Origin: Saccharomyces uvarum
Taxonomy: Eukaryota > Ascomycota > Saccharomycetes > Saccharomycetales > Saccharomycetaceae
Assembly: GCA_947243795.1 (NCBI GenBank)
Contig: OX365929.1
Coordinates: 310,001-374,000, forward strand
Reading direction: 5' to 3'
DNA length: 64,000 bases
The translations under genes were made by a program, and so were the position numbers. Under the pieces are notes generated by a model. The model was not told the DNA's origin. It saw only the letters and a list, made by a program, of their open reading frames with translations, and did no database searches. Shown piece after piece: positions 20,201 to 29,243 of this stretch (position 1 is its first letter; every line of letters starts with the position of its first letter).

Positions 20201-20364
20201 GCCATCGATATTGAAGGTCCCATATCTTCATCGTCGTTGTCGTTATCGTTACTAGCAACGTTGTCATTGCTTTTGCTATTACTCTCTTTGTTAGCATTTC
20301 TATTTACATGCTCATTTTCAACATCGTTTTTACCAGCAAAGTAATTTGCTAGATTTGTTGACAT
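17287..20364 (-). CDS. REG1: Glc7 (PP1) regulatory subunit for glucose repression
   Basis: Reg1 targets the PP1 phosphatase Glc7 to Snf1 kinase and keeps glucose-repressed genes off. The protein has 1025 residues (S. cerevisiae about 1014). The PP1-docking motif RHIHF is at residues 472-476, within NRHIHFNDRVEQCMALRYP. A second conserved block, WRTWAKARNNLKTVSPE, is near residue 201. Much of the rest is low complexity: acidic runs around 95-130, a serine run encoded by TCA/TCG-type repeats (18690-18722 on the plus strand), and asparagine-rich segments. Length differences from S. cerevisiae probably lie in these repeats. Confidence 0.95.
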   Translation of the reverse strand: MSTNLANYFAGKNDVENEHVNRNANKESNSKSNDNVASNDNDNDDEDMGPSISMAVQAKNDDEFHKSTFNLKRTRSMGLLDDYIDPTKKLLGRSDDLYDDENEYYDNTSDDNSSGSSSDDDYDDDYHDHSTSVSPPPADNDSYLIPQDDNDVVVEPERHVDYLSHQWKESEISNSWKYIILKKKKRDVDLVNAARLENASWRTWAKARNNLKTVSPEVVNWSKDSDVTWLYGPIVRDSEVNVQKEEEHDLERGYGSDDENSKRITMPTKKSKSPAAAPKPILKKRTVTEIIEDNALWKLNEARKHMTEMKHASVIMDPNGNKNVHDDFDALAAQVNAQYYHYPKKSNSNVSLKNQPSERTDKKSSTIPNSLGANPNENDDRDMETSNLKSALRLKRTPSFAQADKSILKNNTNDHDTDYLDENVDSSLHSNFHQLYSSKSGLNRDNENNSVGLSSILTSSPSEKPNKPTKNRHIHFNDRVEQCMALRYPASQSDDNDGDKENIDANNNANVTTINNNNTPLLGSSTKDRSNPTSSAYRNGDVSDDDASSSSSSSSSSSSHSEDEEHGGLYINAGFSRRSDSGIHSPITDNSSIGSSVTSRYHVRPIIKLLPDTTLNYGSDEESDNSEFNGYGNAVSHNVNTSRGYDYIYDYNSVYTGDTSSFLPVDSCDIVDVPEGMDLQTAIADDNASTYEFSNAVQSKKNKTTQSNKFPANDSNRQNRSHMLLYDDDNYSSSSDSEQQFIEDSQYKSSDDEEEEDSENQAVDNNQDGELSLRRTLSLGRDDSTGSLCDIAQPLSSVTPLPQAKKPTDFIKGRTDVNKDAQQAVRPYPLKRNSSSGNFIFNSDSEDESSSDEEQRPMLVTNQLTNQDASISNSASNPVNIPKKIPLSKQPNASDSSQSFRIVNNTPSPAEVGSSDVAIEGYFSPRNDSIKSVVSGGGMMDQRDQPEIDTLSKGFENCHIDNTDRTKDKNADNAQAAGKETLGADSSNESLQKVMQNAKGLANKYLHPWKKTDGKQRENSSGTNS

Positions 20365-21249
20365 TTTTTAAATTTCCTAATATTATTCTCTTTCCTTTAA
20401 TTTTACTTTCTTTTTAGGATTTGGTAATCTCCAATTCTGCTATCTTCTTCTCTTCTTTTTTTTGGCTTTCCACTTTAGTTTAAGGCACTATAAGTGTGGT
20501 TAAAATTATATGTTAGCCTTCACTAATGGTATGTCCTTACTAGTCACCTTTGAGGAGGTCGTACTAAATTGAAGAGAAAAAAGTGAGCAAATATCTATAT
20601 CCTGATACAGTTGAGGAACTATAAATAGAATACTAACCCTGGTTGTAACTTCTTTCTTTCTATTAAAAAGTCCAACAATAACCCTTTCTCAAGCTTTTTC
20701 GTTTGAAGTCGCGTCTCCTATATGGTATCTTCTCCTGTCTTTTCTTATCCTTTTTTATTCCTTAAAAAAGACCTGATAGGGGTGTTTCGACAGAGTGTTT
20801 ATGTTTGCTTGTTGTTCTATTTACCTCGTGGTTCTTCTGTCTTGTCTTGCAAAAGGTTGTTGCACAATCTCAGGGTTGGTTCCTTTCTTCAATATCCAGT
20901 ATGAATTCAAATACAAACAAAAATAGAGTGAATAAAAAAAGCTTTCGGCCCGGAACTAATTAACCCGACTCTATCAATATCTATGGTGGAAGAGAACCAA
21001 AATTACAAAGAAAGTGAAGGCGATAAGAAGCACTGTATATCCTGGCATAAACCGTAGAAAGCAAAGCATACAATGCACGCTGGGTCTGCAACGTACACCA
21101 TTATGGCAGACATTATCCTATATAACTATCCTTCTTTGTCCGTGCGGAGCGATGATGAATGCGTCCCGGGTAATAGCTGCTTTTTATACAATTGGCTAGT
21201 TAATAGAGCCACTAATGCTTGCTCTTCTATCTATACGTGCTTGCAATGC
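20365..21249. promoter_or_regulatory. REG1 promoter / RAD28 3' region
   Basis: An 885-base gap between two minus-strand genes. The last part corresponds to the position of the dubious S. cerevisiae ORF YDR029W. Frames at 21014-21397 are short, antisense to RAD28 at the end, and look like chance. A short stretch at 21281-21300 (CACTAACAGTGTTACTG) is within RAD28. Confidence 0.5.
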
Positions 21250-22773
21250 TCAGGAGCACTCAAAGATGGACCCTCCATCACTAACAGTGTTACTGTTAGT
21301 TCCCAAGAACAATCTGAGGCCGACAGAGTTCATCATATTTGTCTGTAAGGCCATGGAACTAAACTGGCATTGCGAGGCCACACTTCTCTTTACTTGATTA
21401 TGCCCCATTGGGTATTCGATTTTGTTCCATAGTTTTCCTTCCTCTGTATTGTATATTTGTATTTCCCCATTATCAGTGGTGCATAGTAAGAACTTGTCAA
21501 ACCAGAACAATCTCTGGGAAAGTCTTTTCTTGTATTTGATACGGTTCAGATCCTGCGGCCCTAACTGTTTATAGCTCGCGATGCCGTCTTGTCGTAGTAT
21601 CTCGGTAAACGGTCTCCAAATAATCAATTTTCCATCCGCACCAATTGAACATAATTCCGAGCCCTCGTTATTCCATACAATGTCACTGCAGCATTTCAAA
21701 TGAGCATTTGATTCGTTGGAACTAAAATACACATCACCTCTGTTGTCATTAATGTTTCCTATACTGTTTAGTCCTTTTTTATTTCTTTTCAGTTGCATAT
21801 ATAACTTATTTCTCATCCTCAAGTCCCATAATTTTATTCCGCCCTCCATGTCGCCACATGCAAGGATCTGTTCTCTCACTGGGTTAAATTTACAGCATAA
21901 AATCTCAGACTGCATTCGTGTCTTGTTTCCCATTCCGAGTGTGGTGATACCTGAATTCATGGTTCTTAAGTCGATTAGTCTTGGGTAGTAGTCTTCGCTT
22001 GCTACGACAAGCAAAGAACTACTATCGGCAATGTTATTGTCAATTTGGTTTATTTTGTATCCTAAATTCACATCTTGAACCGCCTCGAATTTATTTGTGT
22101 CCCATAGTTTGACGGTCTTATCATTAGATCCCGTGAAAAACATGCCATTGTCTGTTCTGTACCATTTTAAAGCGGTAATTCCATACCTATGGTGGGACAT
22201 TAAACCCTCTGCATCAGTTTCTGATAGTGAAGTGTTGCTAGCGCCTGTACGGCCGTTATTTGCATTTATCATATGCGACCTTGAACCGGAAGCTGTTGTG
22301 GTACATTGTCTATACATTCGGTATTTATTTTTTTGTGTTTGGAAACTGTGTACTAATCTTGTAGCGTTTGAATCATGTATTCGTGGTTTTTTATCCTCAT
22401 GGCTCGCCGTTTGAGTCGGTTCGCTATCAGTTTGGTGAGGCTGTCGTTTGATAAAATTCAGTCTTTTATTGATTAGTTCTTGTTGACCTTCATCATTCTG
22501 ATGAGATGATTCATCTAAGCCCCATACTGAAAGTGATCCGTCATCACCACCTCCTAACAACACTTGACCGGTGTTATCAATATCAAGGCAACTAACGCCT
22601 ATATTTAATTGAGTGCTTTTGCCCGGATCATAACTGGACTGTCTATTGAAACGGTAGTTTTTTAAGTTTAACGAGGGCTCTTCGAGAATCCTTTCAAACT
22701 CGTTTTGAATTGTTCTTCTATGAAATTCATCAAACGAAATGTCGCCCAATCTGTATTGCAAAAATAGATCCAT
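21250..22773 (-). CDS. RAD28: WD-repeat protein related to Cockayne syndrome protein CSA
   Basis: Rad28 is the yeast relative of human CSA (ERCC8), which acts in transcription-coupled repair; in yeast its own role is minor. The start at 22771-22773 gives MDLFLQYRLGDISFDEFHRR, which aligns with the remembered S. cerevisiae start (506 residues; here 507). An ATG ten codons upstream was rejected. WD-type blades are visible as LGGGDDGSLSVWGLD, FTGSNDKTVKLWDTN, VASEDYYPRLIDLR, CGDMEGGIKLWDLR and IGADGKLIIWRPF. It shares a 214-base divergent promoter with MIX14. Confidence 0.92.
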   Translation of the reverse strand: MDLFLQYRLGDISFDEFHRRTIQNEFERILEEPSLNLKNYRFNRQSSYDPGKSTQLNIGVSCLDIDNTGQVLLGGGDDGSLSVWGLDESSHQNDEGQQELINKRLNFIKRQPHQTDSEPTQTASHEDKKPRIHDSNATRLVHSFQTQKNKYRMYRQCTTTASGSRSHMINANNGRTGASNTSLSETDAEGLMSHHRYGITALKWYRTDNGMFFTGSNDKTVKLWDTNKFEAVQDVNLGYKINQIDNNIADSSSLLVVASEDYYPRLIDLRTMNSGITTLGMGNKTRMQSEILCCKFNPVREQILACGDMEGGIKLWDLRMRNKLYMQLKRNKKGLNSIGNINDNRGDVYFSSNESNAHLKCCSDIVWNNEGSELCSIGADGKLIIWRPFTEILRQDGIASYKQLGPQDLNRIKYKKRLSQRLFWFDKFLLCTTDNGEIQIYNTEEGKLWNKIEYPMGHNQVKRSVASQCQFSSMALQTNMMNSVGLRLFLGTNSNTVSDGGSIFECS

Positions 22774-22987
22774 GGCCAACCATGTGTTTCGTGGTACCAA
22801 CAAGACGACAACGAGTTAATCTTTTTTTCTTACCTTATAGCTACAGATGAGCACTCTAGTGCATCCGAAATTCGGAGATCTTTTTTTCATACGAAAACCC
22901 GTTTATAAGTAACATAAAGGGTTCCCTTAATGTACAGACATTTTCTTACAGTGGGCCAAGGAGATATAATAAGAAAAGGTGAAGAAG

Positions 22988-23353
22988 ATGTCTGATATTT
23001 TAGACGAGATTGTTATAGAAGACGTTGTGGCAAATTGCCCACAGGAGTTTTTGCAGTATCATAAGTGTATAAGGGATAATGAGGATAATCCTGGGAAATG
23101 CCAAGATGGAAGATTGACGCTATCGACATGTATTAGAGAAAAAGTTCCCAGCGTGAAAAGTATCATGAGTGAATGCAGTGAGCCAATGAAGAAATACGAT
23201 CAGTGTATTCGTGATAATATGGGAAGTAGAACCATTAATGAGAATTGCTTAGGTTTCTTACAAGATTTAAGGAAATGTGCAGAATTGCAGGTTGAAAACA
23301 AAAACATCAAGCCTTCGATTAACGGAACGAGCTTGGAATTGATCAAGAAATAA
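22988..23353 (+). CDS. MIX14: Twin CX9C mitochondrial intermembrane-space protein
   Basis: A 121-residue protein matching Mix14 (Ydr031w), a Mia40-imported protein of the mitochondrial intermembrane space. Four exact CX9C units are visible: CPQEFLQYHKC, CQDGRLTLSTC, CSEPMKKYDQC and CLGFLQDLRKC. The true start is the ATG at 22988-22990 (MSDILDEIV). The frame is open three codons upstream, but only from a GTG. The ATG is preceded by purines. Confidence 0.95.
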   Translation: MSDILDEIVIEDVVANCPQEFLQYHKCIRDNEDNPGKCQDGRLTLSTCIREKVPSVKSIMSECSEPMKKYDQCIRDNMGSRTINENCLGFLQDLRKCAELQVENKNIKPSINGTSLELIKK

Positions 23354-23606
23354 TAACACAACCCTTTTTATCTCTATTTTCCGCTACTCATACCTTTGTA
23401 TAGTACGTTATATATTCCTGTAAATACCTTAAAAATCCAGCAAAAAGAAAATTCAAAAATAAAGAATATATATATTTTTTTGAAAATATTTACTTATACA
23501 ATTTATTGCCTTTTAATCATCTAATACTATAGTAATGTTCGAATAAAAAGGTTTTCTCTTTCATGGAAAAAGAGCTACAGAGTCAAAAACACCACTTCTA
23601 CAAAAT

Positions 23607-24203
23607 TTAGAATTTCGCAATGGTTTCGTAAAAAGTCTTACCTTGGGTTTCGTGTACCTGCAATTCCAAAGCGGAAGGAGATCTTGAACCATCACTACCA
23701 GCGATGGTACCGGCACCCCATGGAGAACCTCCATGGACTTCGTCCATGTTAGTCAATTCGGCAAAAACATTCTTGTAACCCAATGGGACAAAGATGATAC
23801 CGTGATGAGCCAAAGTGGATAGAGAGTTCATAATTGTGGCTTCATTACCACCACCGGTCCCGGTGGAGACGAAACAGCCAGCGACCTTACCGTGTAGAAC
23901 CCCCTTGGCCCATAATCCACCGGTACGGTCCCAGAATGCCTTCCATTGAGCTGGGAAGTTACCAAATCTGGTTGGGATACCAAATAAGAAGGCATCGTAT
24001 TCGGTCAAAGTGTCCTGGGTGGCAATTGGGTAGTCTGGCTTTGGGGCACCGCCGAGAGCCTTGACGACTTCTGGCGACAAGGTTTCTTCGACTTGGTAGA
24101 TGTCTGCAGACCCACCAGCAGCTTCGACACCCTTCTTTTCAGCTTCGGCAGTGGCAGCGACGTGGCCATATAACGTGTAAATGATGATAGCGACTCTTGG
24201 CAT
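23607..24203 (-). CDS. PST2: Flavodoxin-like NAD(P)H:quinone oxidoreductase
   Basis: A WrbA-family flavoprotein of 198 residues, associated with eisosomes and induced by oxidative stress. The N-terminus [20 protein letters not shown] is the FMN phosphate-binding loop of the fold. [21 protein letters not shown] and the [10 protein letters not shown] block are WrbA hallmarks. Two Yap1-type sites lie in its promoter (24472-24478 and 24537-24543). Codon use is highly biased, suggesting strong expression. Confidence 0.96.
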   Translation of the reverse strand: MPRVAIIIYTLYGHVAATAEAEKKGVEAAGGSADIYQVEETLSPEVVKALGGAPKPDYPIATQDTLTEYDAFLFGIPTRFGNFPAQWKAFWDRTGGLWAKGVLHGKVAGCFVSTGTGGGNEATIMNSLSTLAHHGIIFVPLGYKNVFAELTNMDEVHGGSPWGAGTIAGSDGSRSPSALELQVHETQGKTFYETIAKF

Positions 24204-24471
24204 AATGTTTGTTGGTTTAGATATTAAGGGGGGGGAGTGATTTTCTATGTCAATTCCTTCGTTGTTCTCAGGAAAAGGGTAAATAGTCTAACAGAAGGGC
24301 AAGTAAAATAACCGGGCTGAAGTAATTGCTCGTTAACCAGCTTCTTAATTTATATATGTTTTATTGTTGTCCGGAGGGTGACAATTCCAATCGTGCGAAA
24401 GGGGCCACTTGCGCTAGCTATGCTGAGGCTTGCGAAGACGCACAGCAGGGCCCCGCACTATTATCAATTTT

Positions 24472-24478
24472 TTAGTAA
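24472..24478 (+). promoter_or_regulatory. Yap1-type site (TTAGTAA)
   Basis: TTAGTAA fits the Yap1 consensus TTASTAA and lies about 270 bases before the PST2 ATG. S. cerevisiae PST2 is a known oxidative-stress gene. Function is inferred. Confidence 0.55.
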
Positions 24479-24536
24479 GAGGAGCAACCGGACGGGTAAT
24501 GGGGCGGTTAGTGGTGATAACGGGAAATTACTAAGG

Positions 24537-24543
24537 TATCAGT
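24537..24543 (+). promoter_or_regulatory. Yap1-type site (TTACTAA)
   Basis: TTACTAA is a perfect Yap1 recognition element, about 335 bases before the PST2 ATG. It is the second such site within 70 bases. Confidence 0.6.
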
Positions 24544-25168
24544 CAGAGGGCCAAGCCGAGGGTTCAGCGCAGTGGCGCCTCATGGTATGACCCAGGACCT
24601 TTTAGATCTGTCTGGGAAACATGACGTTGCTTAGTAGTCTATAGCGAAGGACACTGGCAGGGGACACTCGAGTTCCATTAGGAATATTTTAGCTTGTCTG
24701 TCTCGCCTTTTGTTTGGTTTAGAGAGAATTAGGTAATACAATGCGTGTTGCTGAAATGGACAATTATCAGAACGTAAGAGTAAAATCCTCGATCAAATGT
24801 TTCGTAGCTAATAAATATTATTTAAAAATATATATTTGTTCTGGTGTATGATTTTATTGCGTCATGGTCCGTGTTTTTTATGCTCTACTTATTCAAGAAA
24901 AACAGGAAGTAGTGACTAAATTATAAATAAAAGTAAAAAAAACTAAACAAGGCACGGGCGCTTTGGGCGCCATCAAAGATTAACTGGCACTGTTAGACAA
25001 TCTACATAAACTCATTTACTTTTAATTGGTTGCTAAAAGACCTATTAATAGAATAACATTGCTTCTCGAGGATATAGTTCAAAGGCGGTGATTATTTGAG
25101 CAAGACGCATTCGGGTTTGTTGTTGGACAAGCCATAAATCTTTCAACGAAACGTCTCTGACGATGTAG

Positions 25169-25179
25169 TTTTATATTTA
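25169..25179 (+). other. Exact match to the ARS core consensus
   Basis: TTTTATATTTA fits WTTTAYRTTTW at all 11 positions in a gene-free region. Such matches also occur by chance in A/T-rich DNA, so origin activity is only possible. Confidence 0.3.
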
Positions 25180-25252
25180 CGTTCACGGAAAACAAGACCT
25201 GAATCTAAATGCCTGGCATTCACTCAGGAGGGAAGAAAAAGAAAGAAAGAAA

Positions 25253-25290
25253 AAAAGGCACGAAAAGGCACGAAAAGGCACGAAAAGGCA
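25253..25290 (+). repeat. Tandem repeat, 10-base unit
   Basis: The unit AAAAGGCACG is repeated 3.8 times without mismatch. Confidence 0.9.
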
Positions 25291-25581
25291 AATCTTTTCG
25301 TACTGCTAGGACGAGCAGCACTATACATGGGATGCAAAGAGTTGTCAAAAGCAGGCCTAAAATGGGGAAATAAACTGCATCTGCGTGTTCACGTTTCCTA
25401 ATGTTGTTTTTTAATTTTAAGACCGCTTCAAGATAAAACAAAACACAGAAAAAAGTTTGAAACCCAATTGAGTGATATCTCAGTTACACATAGGTCCGTA
25501 TAGAGATCCAAACGAGGGAAGTATATCTCGATTTGAAATCCTCAAACATGTTGTTACTTAATTCGCACGCAAGTTGGTTGC

Positions 25582-25610
25582 TTTGTTTGTTTGTTTGTTT
25601 GTTTGTTTTG
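25582..25610 (+). repeat. TTTG microsatellite
   Basis: About seven tandem copies of TTTG, with one extra T near the right end, in the PST2-MRH1 gap. Confidence 0.9.
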
Positions 25611-26251
25611 ATTGAGAGACGCGCTTTTTAAGCGACTTTTTTAGTCTGGCCGGCGGTTTGCGTTGTTTTTTGCGGTCAAACTCCTGGATTATCTAAAAAA
25701 GGGTTTATGCTCTTTTTGTTCCCACCTGCGGAGTATTGCACGGAACAACTACCCCGAAAGGGACGCACAGTATTGAAAAAGCGTCTAGTTTTCTTTATTG
25801 GGTAATAATGGGGCATTCGGGACATAAAATTATAGGCCGAACGCAGCGTGTAATGATCAATATTGCAAATCTCTATCATTTTCTTTATATAAGCAGAGTA
25901 TCCTAGAAAGAGTGACAAGTACAGTCAATCCAGAAAGACACATCCTTTCAATTCACACATAGTCTTGCTTCAGGGTGCGTTTAACCTACCGTTCAGCGCC
26001 ACGTAAAAGGGGTGTTTGGAGGATATGAGCGTCATGCAAGGATAACAGCAAGGTTTCCGCTATAACGCAACATTCATTACTCGAGTTTCGCCCTCCCACC
26101 TCTGCCTTCACCTCTGTTTACAATGAGCTCAAGGAAGGTGGTACAGTAAAAAATTACACAGGCAAAAAAGCCAGACTGGCGTTGTTTGGAATAGTTACGT
26201 ATTACAAGTTTATTTATTTCGTTATCTCCGCTAGGAACACAATAACCAGAC

Positions 26252-26272
26252 GGCCTAAGGCCTAAGGCCTAA
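26252..26272 (+). repeat. Tandem repeat, 7-base unit GGCCTAA
   Basis: Three perfect copies of GGCCTAA, followed by one more G. Confidence 0.9.
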
Positions 26273-27624
26273 GTACTCGGGGTGGTTAAGTAACTTTCTC
26301 CTTTTCTGTTTAATTTAGTCTAATTGGAGCGGTTGCCTTAACATCACCTTTTTTTTTTCTCTTTTTTTCCCCTCGAGCAAAGGGCGCTTAAATGGAAAAA
26401 AAAGGGATTAATTAGATGTGCAATAAACGGACTTTGTTGAAACTGGAGAGGGCCGCTATTATCTGTTGCTTCTTACCTTGAGAGAGGAACTCCAAGCTAG
26501 GACCTACCAAGGCCACATAGAAAGTGATCATGCAATGTCGAAGGAGCAATCGTAGGCCATTCATTCTCTGCCAACATTCAACCCTCGCTTTCCCACCCTG
26601 TCCGTCTTGGCGCTTACCAAAAAAAGAAATACGTAATTCAACAACGGAGTTGAAAAAAAACGGTACCGGCGCCTAATGAGAAGAGGATGGAGGGAATAAT
26701 TCCCTCCAGAGAAAGACGCAACTGACAATGGTAGTTTCCTTCGCAAGAGACCCAAACCTCAACCACTTTACTATTTCCCCTTTGAGAGACATATCAGTTT
26801 GCGGTAATAGGTAAAATGAAAAAGGGCATGAAAAAAGAGATCACTTGCCACCATTTGGCCTCCCTCTACCTTTCTTACTTAATCTTCTTCGTCTTCATCT
26901 CTCCCATCCCTTCTCAATTAAGTTTTCTCCGGCTTGTTCTCAGTGCAGTAAGCAGAAAAATACCGTTTTTTTTCCCTCACCAGGACTTTTTTATTAACCG
27001 AAAACCGGCAATCTTTAGTTTTCCTGGACAAAACGGGCAAAATAGAAATAAACACTCATACGAATCAGTGTAGATGTAAATAATCAATAGTAACGACTGC
27101 ACAAGAACGTCAGAAAAGAAAAAAAAACAGCTTAATCCCAAAAACAGTCTCCTAACTTTTTATCACCCATGTACATGAAAGGAAATTTACAAATACGGCC
27201 TTCGTAAAACAAAGAACATCTCTACCCGACTTCTTCATTTATAAAGTAGTGTCTTTTCTGTTAATATAAAACTTTATCCTCACTTTCTTTCCGTTTTCCT
27301 CTATCTCTTTTCTCCTTCTTCTTACTTCTTTCTTTTTTATAACTAGCTTCTATTAGTTCTTAGATCATTGTCACTTCTTTTGTCCTTATTGTTACGAAAC
27401 ATCGTGAAGAAAAAAGAATAATAAAGAAACCCAGAAAAGAAGAAAAATAAAAGTTTCCTCGAACAAAAAAATTATTGTCACAGTAAACCTTTTCTTTCTC
27501 TACAACCTAATTTTTTGACCTCATTTTAATATTAATTTTTTGCTTTAATTTCAACTAATATCTAATTTCCACTTAATATCTAATATTTTCTTTTTAGCCT
27601 ACAGAACAAAAGAAAAAAATAAAA

Positions 27625-28593
27625 ATGTCTACCTTTGAAACTTTAATCAAAAGAGGTGGTAACGAAGCCATCAAACTTAACCCCCCAACCGGTGCGGATT
27701 TCCACATCACTAGCCGTGGTTCCGATTGGTTTTGGACATGTTTCTGTTGTTACTTATTGTTCGGTCTAATTCTGACCTTCTTAATGTTCAGAAAACCAGT
27801 TAACGACAGATTTTTCTACTACACCGGTATTGCTCCAAATTTTTTTATGTGTGTAGCTTACTTCACCATGGCCTCTAACTTGGGCTGGATTGCTGTTAAG
27901 GCTAAATACAATCATGTTCAAACATCTACCCAAAAAGAACATCCAGGTTACAGACAAATTTTCTACGCTAGGTATGTTGGTTGGTTTTTAGCTATGCCAT
28001 GGCCCATTATTCAAGTCTGTTTGCTAGGTCATACTCCAGTATGGCAAATCGCTTTCAATGTTTGTATTACTGAATTCTTCACTGTTTGTTGGTTAATTGC
28101 CGGTTGTGTTCACTCCACTTACAAATGGGGTTACTACACCATCGGCCTTGGTGCTGCCATTGTCGTTTGTATCAGTGTTATGACCACTACTTACAACTTG
28201 GTGAAGCAAAAGGATAACAGTATCAGACTCGTCTTCCTCACTATCGTCAGCATCATTATGTTCATGTGGATCATTGCTTACCCAACCTGTTTCGGTCTTA
28301 CTGACGGTGGTAACGTTTTGCAACCAGATTCCGCCGGTATCTTTTTCGGTATCATCGATCTTATTGTGATGTGTTTCATTCCAACCTTATTTGTTCCACT
28401 TGCTTCTAACTTTGGCGCTGAAAGGTTGGGCTACCACTTCGGTGAAAGCGATTCCGAACCAAAGAGTTCTTTCACTCCTAGACCAATTGCTAGTCCAAGA
28501 CCTGCTGCCACTCCAAAGTTGGCTGAGAAGAAGGACAAAAAGAAGTCTAAGAAGAGCAAGAAATCTAAGAAGTCCAAGAAGTCTGAGGAATAG
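27625..28593 (+). CDS. MRH1: Seven-helix membrane protein of the Hsp30/Yro2/Mrh1 family
   Basis: A plasma-membrane protein distantly related to microbial rhodopsins, 322 residues (S. cerevisiae 320). Seven hydrophobic helices lie between about residues 34 and 260, for example DWFWTCFCCYLLFGLILTF, with MPWPIIQVCLL later. The C-terminal tail from about 280 is a proline/serine linker followed by KKDKKKSKKSKKSKK. It is probably not a light-driven pump, since the family lacks the Schiff-base lysine in helix 7 (the corresponding helix LIVMCFIPTLFVPL has none). Strong codon bias and long T-rich promoter tracts suggest high expression. Confidence 0.95.
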   Translation: MSTFETLIKRGGNEAIKLNPPTGADFHITSRGSDWFWTCFCCYLLFGLILTFLMFRKPVNDRFFYYTGIAPNFFMCVAYFTMASNLGWIAVKAKYNHVQTSTQKEHPGYRQIFYARYVGWFLAMPWPIIQVCLLGHTPVWQIAFNVCITEFFTVCWLIAGCVHSTYKWGYYTIGLGAAIVVCISVMTTTYNLVKQKDNSIRLVFLTIVSIIMFMWIIAYPTCFGLTDGGNVLQPDSAGIFFGIIDLIVMCFIPTLFVPLASNFGAERLGYHFGESDSEPKSSFTPRPIASPRPAATPKLAEKKDKKKSKKSKKSKKSKKSEE

Positions 28594-29243
28594 ATCAATT
28601 GCCGCGATAAGTGTTGATCCATTTTTTCTTCAGTCATCTATAAAGAATATTCTCTTCTTTATTTAAATGCCTCTTCTATCAGTGGATAAAATTGTCTTTA
28701 TTAGTTACTTTTGACAAGATTACTTTTCTCCATCTTCAATTTTTACCATCTTCAATTTTTATTTTCCTGACGTTTCACTATTTTGGTTCGTTAAATTGTC
28801 CACCTTTCCTTGTCTATTTTTTATTTTTTTCATATAAAGTGCAATTCTAAACTCATTTTTAATTTGATGGATTCCATTCAATCCATTTCGTCAAGCAATT
28901 ATAATGCCATAACAATATTTTTGCTTAATGCATTTTGATCAAGAAACGTATATTTGATGATAAAAACAAGCTTTATATACCCATCGTCATATATATATAT
29001 ATTTGTATCACTTTAATAGTTATTTTAATATTTGATAATAAACTACTTCACTAATTTTCAGACTACTATAGAGAAGTCTCTTTTATTTCGAAAAAAAATG
29101 GCACGGCACGCCGCACTTATTTTTCATAAATATCTTAAAAAAGAAAAGAAAAAACGTCTCGGGGTTTTAATGTGTCAGTGTCATTTTCCATACGACAAAG
29201 TACATGCCTATCTATTTATGAAAGTGCTTATGTAAACAAACGA
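28594..29243. other. Convergent 3' gap between MRH1 and LYS14
   Basis: These 650 A/T-rich bases separate two convergent genes. A near-duplicate TTTTACCATCTTCAATTTTT pattern occurs around 28723-28760. A 67-codon frame at 29032-29235 is not recognised. Confidence 0.5.

Larger units (their letters stand above)
24204..27624. other. 3.4 kb gene-free region between PST2 and MRH1
   Basis: Both flanking promoters lie here, as the genes are divergent. I found no coding frame above about 90 codons with a recognisable protein. The stretch contains Yap1-type sites near PST2, three short tandem repeats (25253-25290, 25582-25610, 26252-26272), an exact ARS-consensus match (25169-25179), and long pyrimidine-rich tracts before MRH1 (27270-27360). 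The S. cerevisiae counterpart is, from memory, about equally long. Confidence 0.6.

Noticed and set aside
21014-21397. Frames near the RAD28 3' end
   Set aside because: They match the position of the dubious ORF YDR029W and partly overlap RAD28 antisense.
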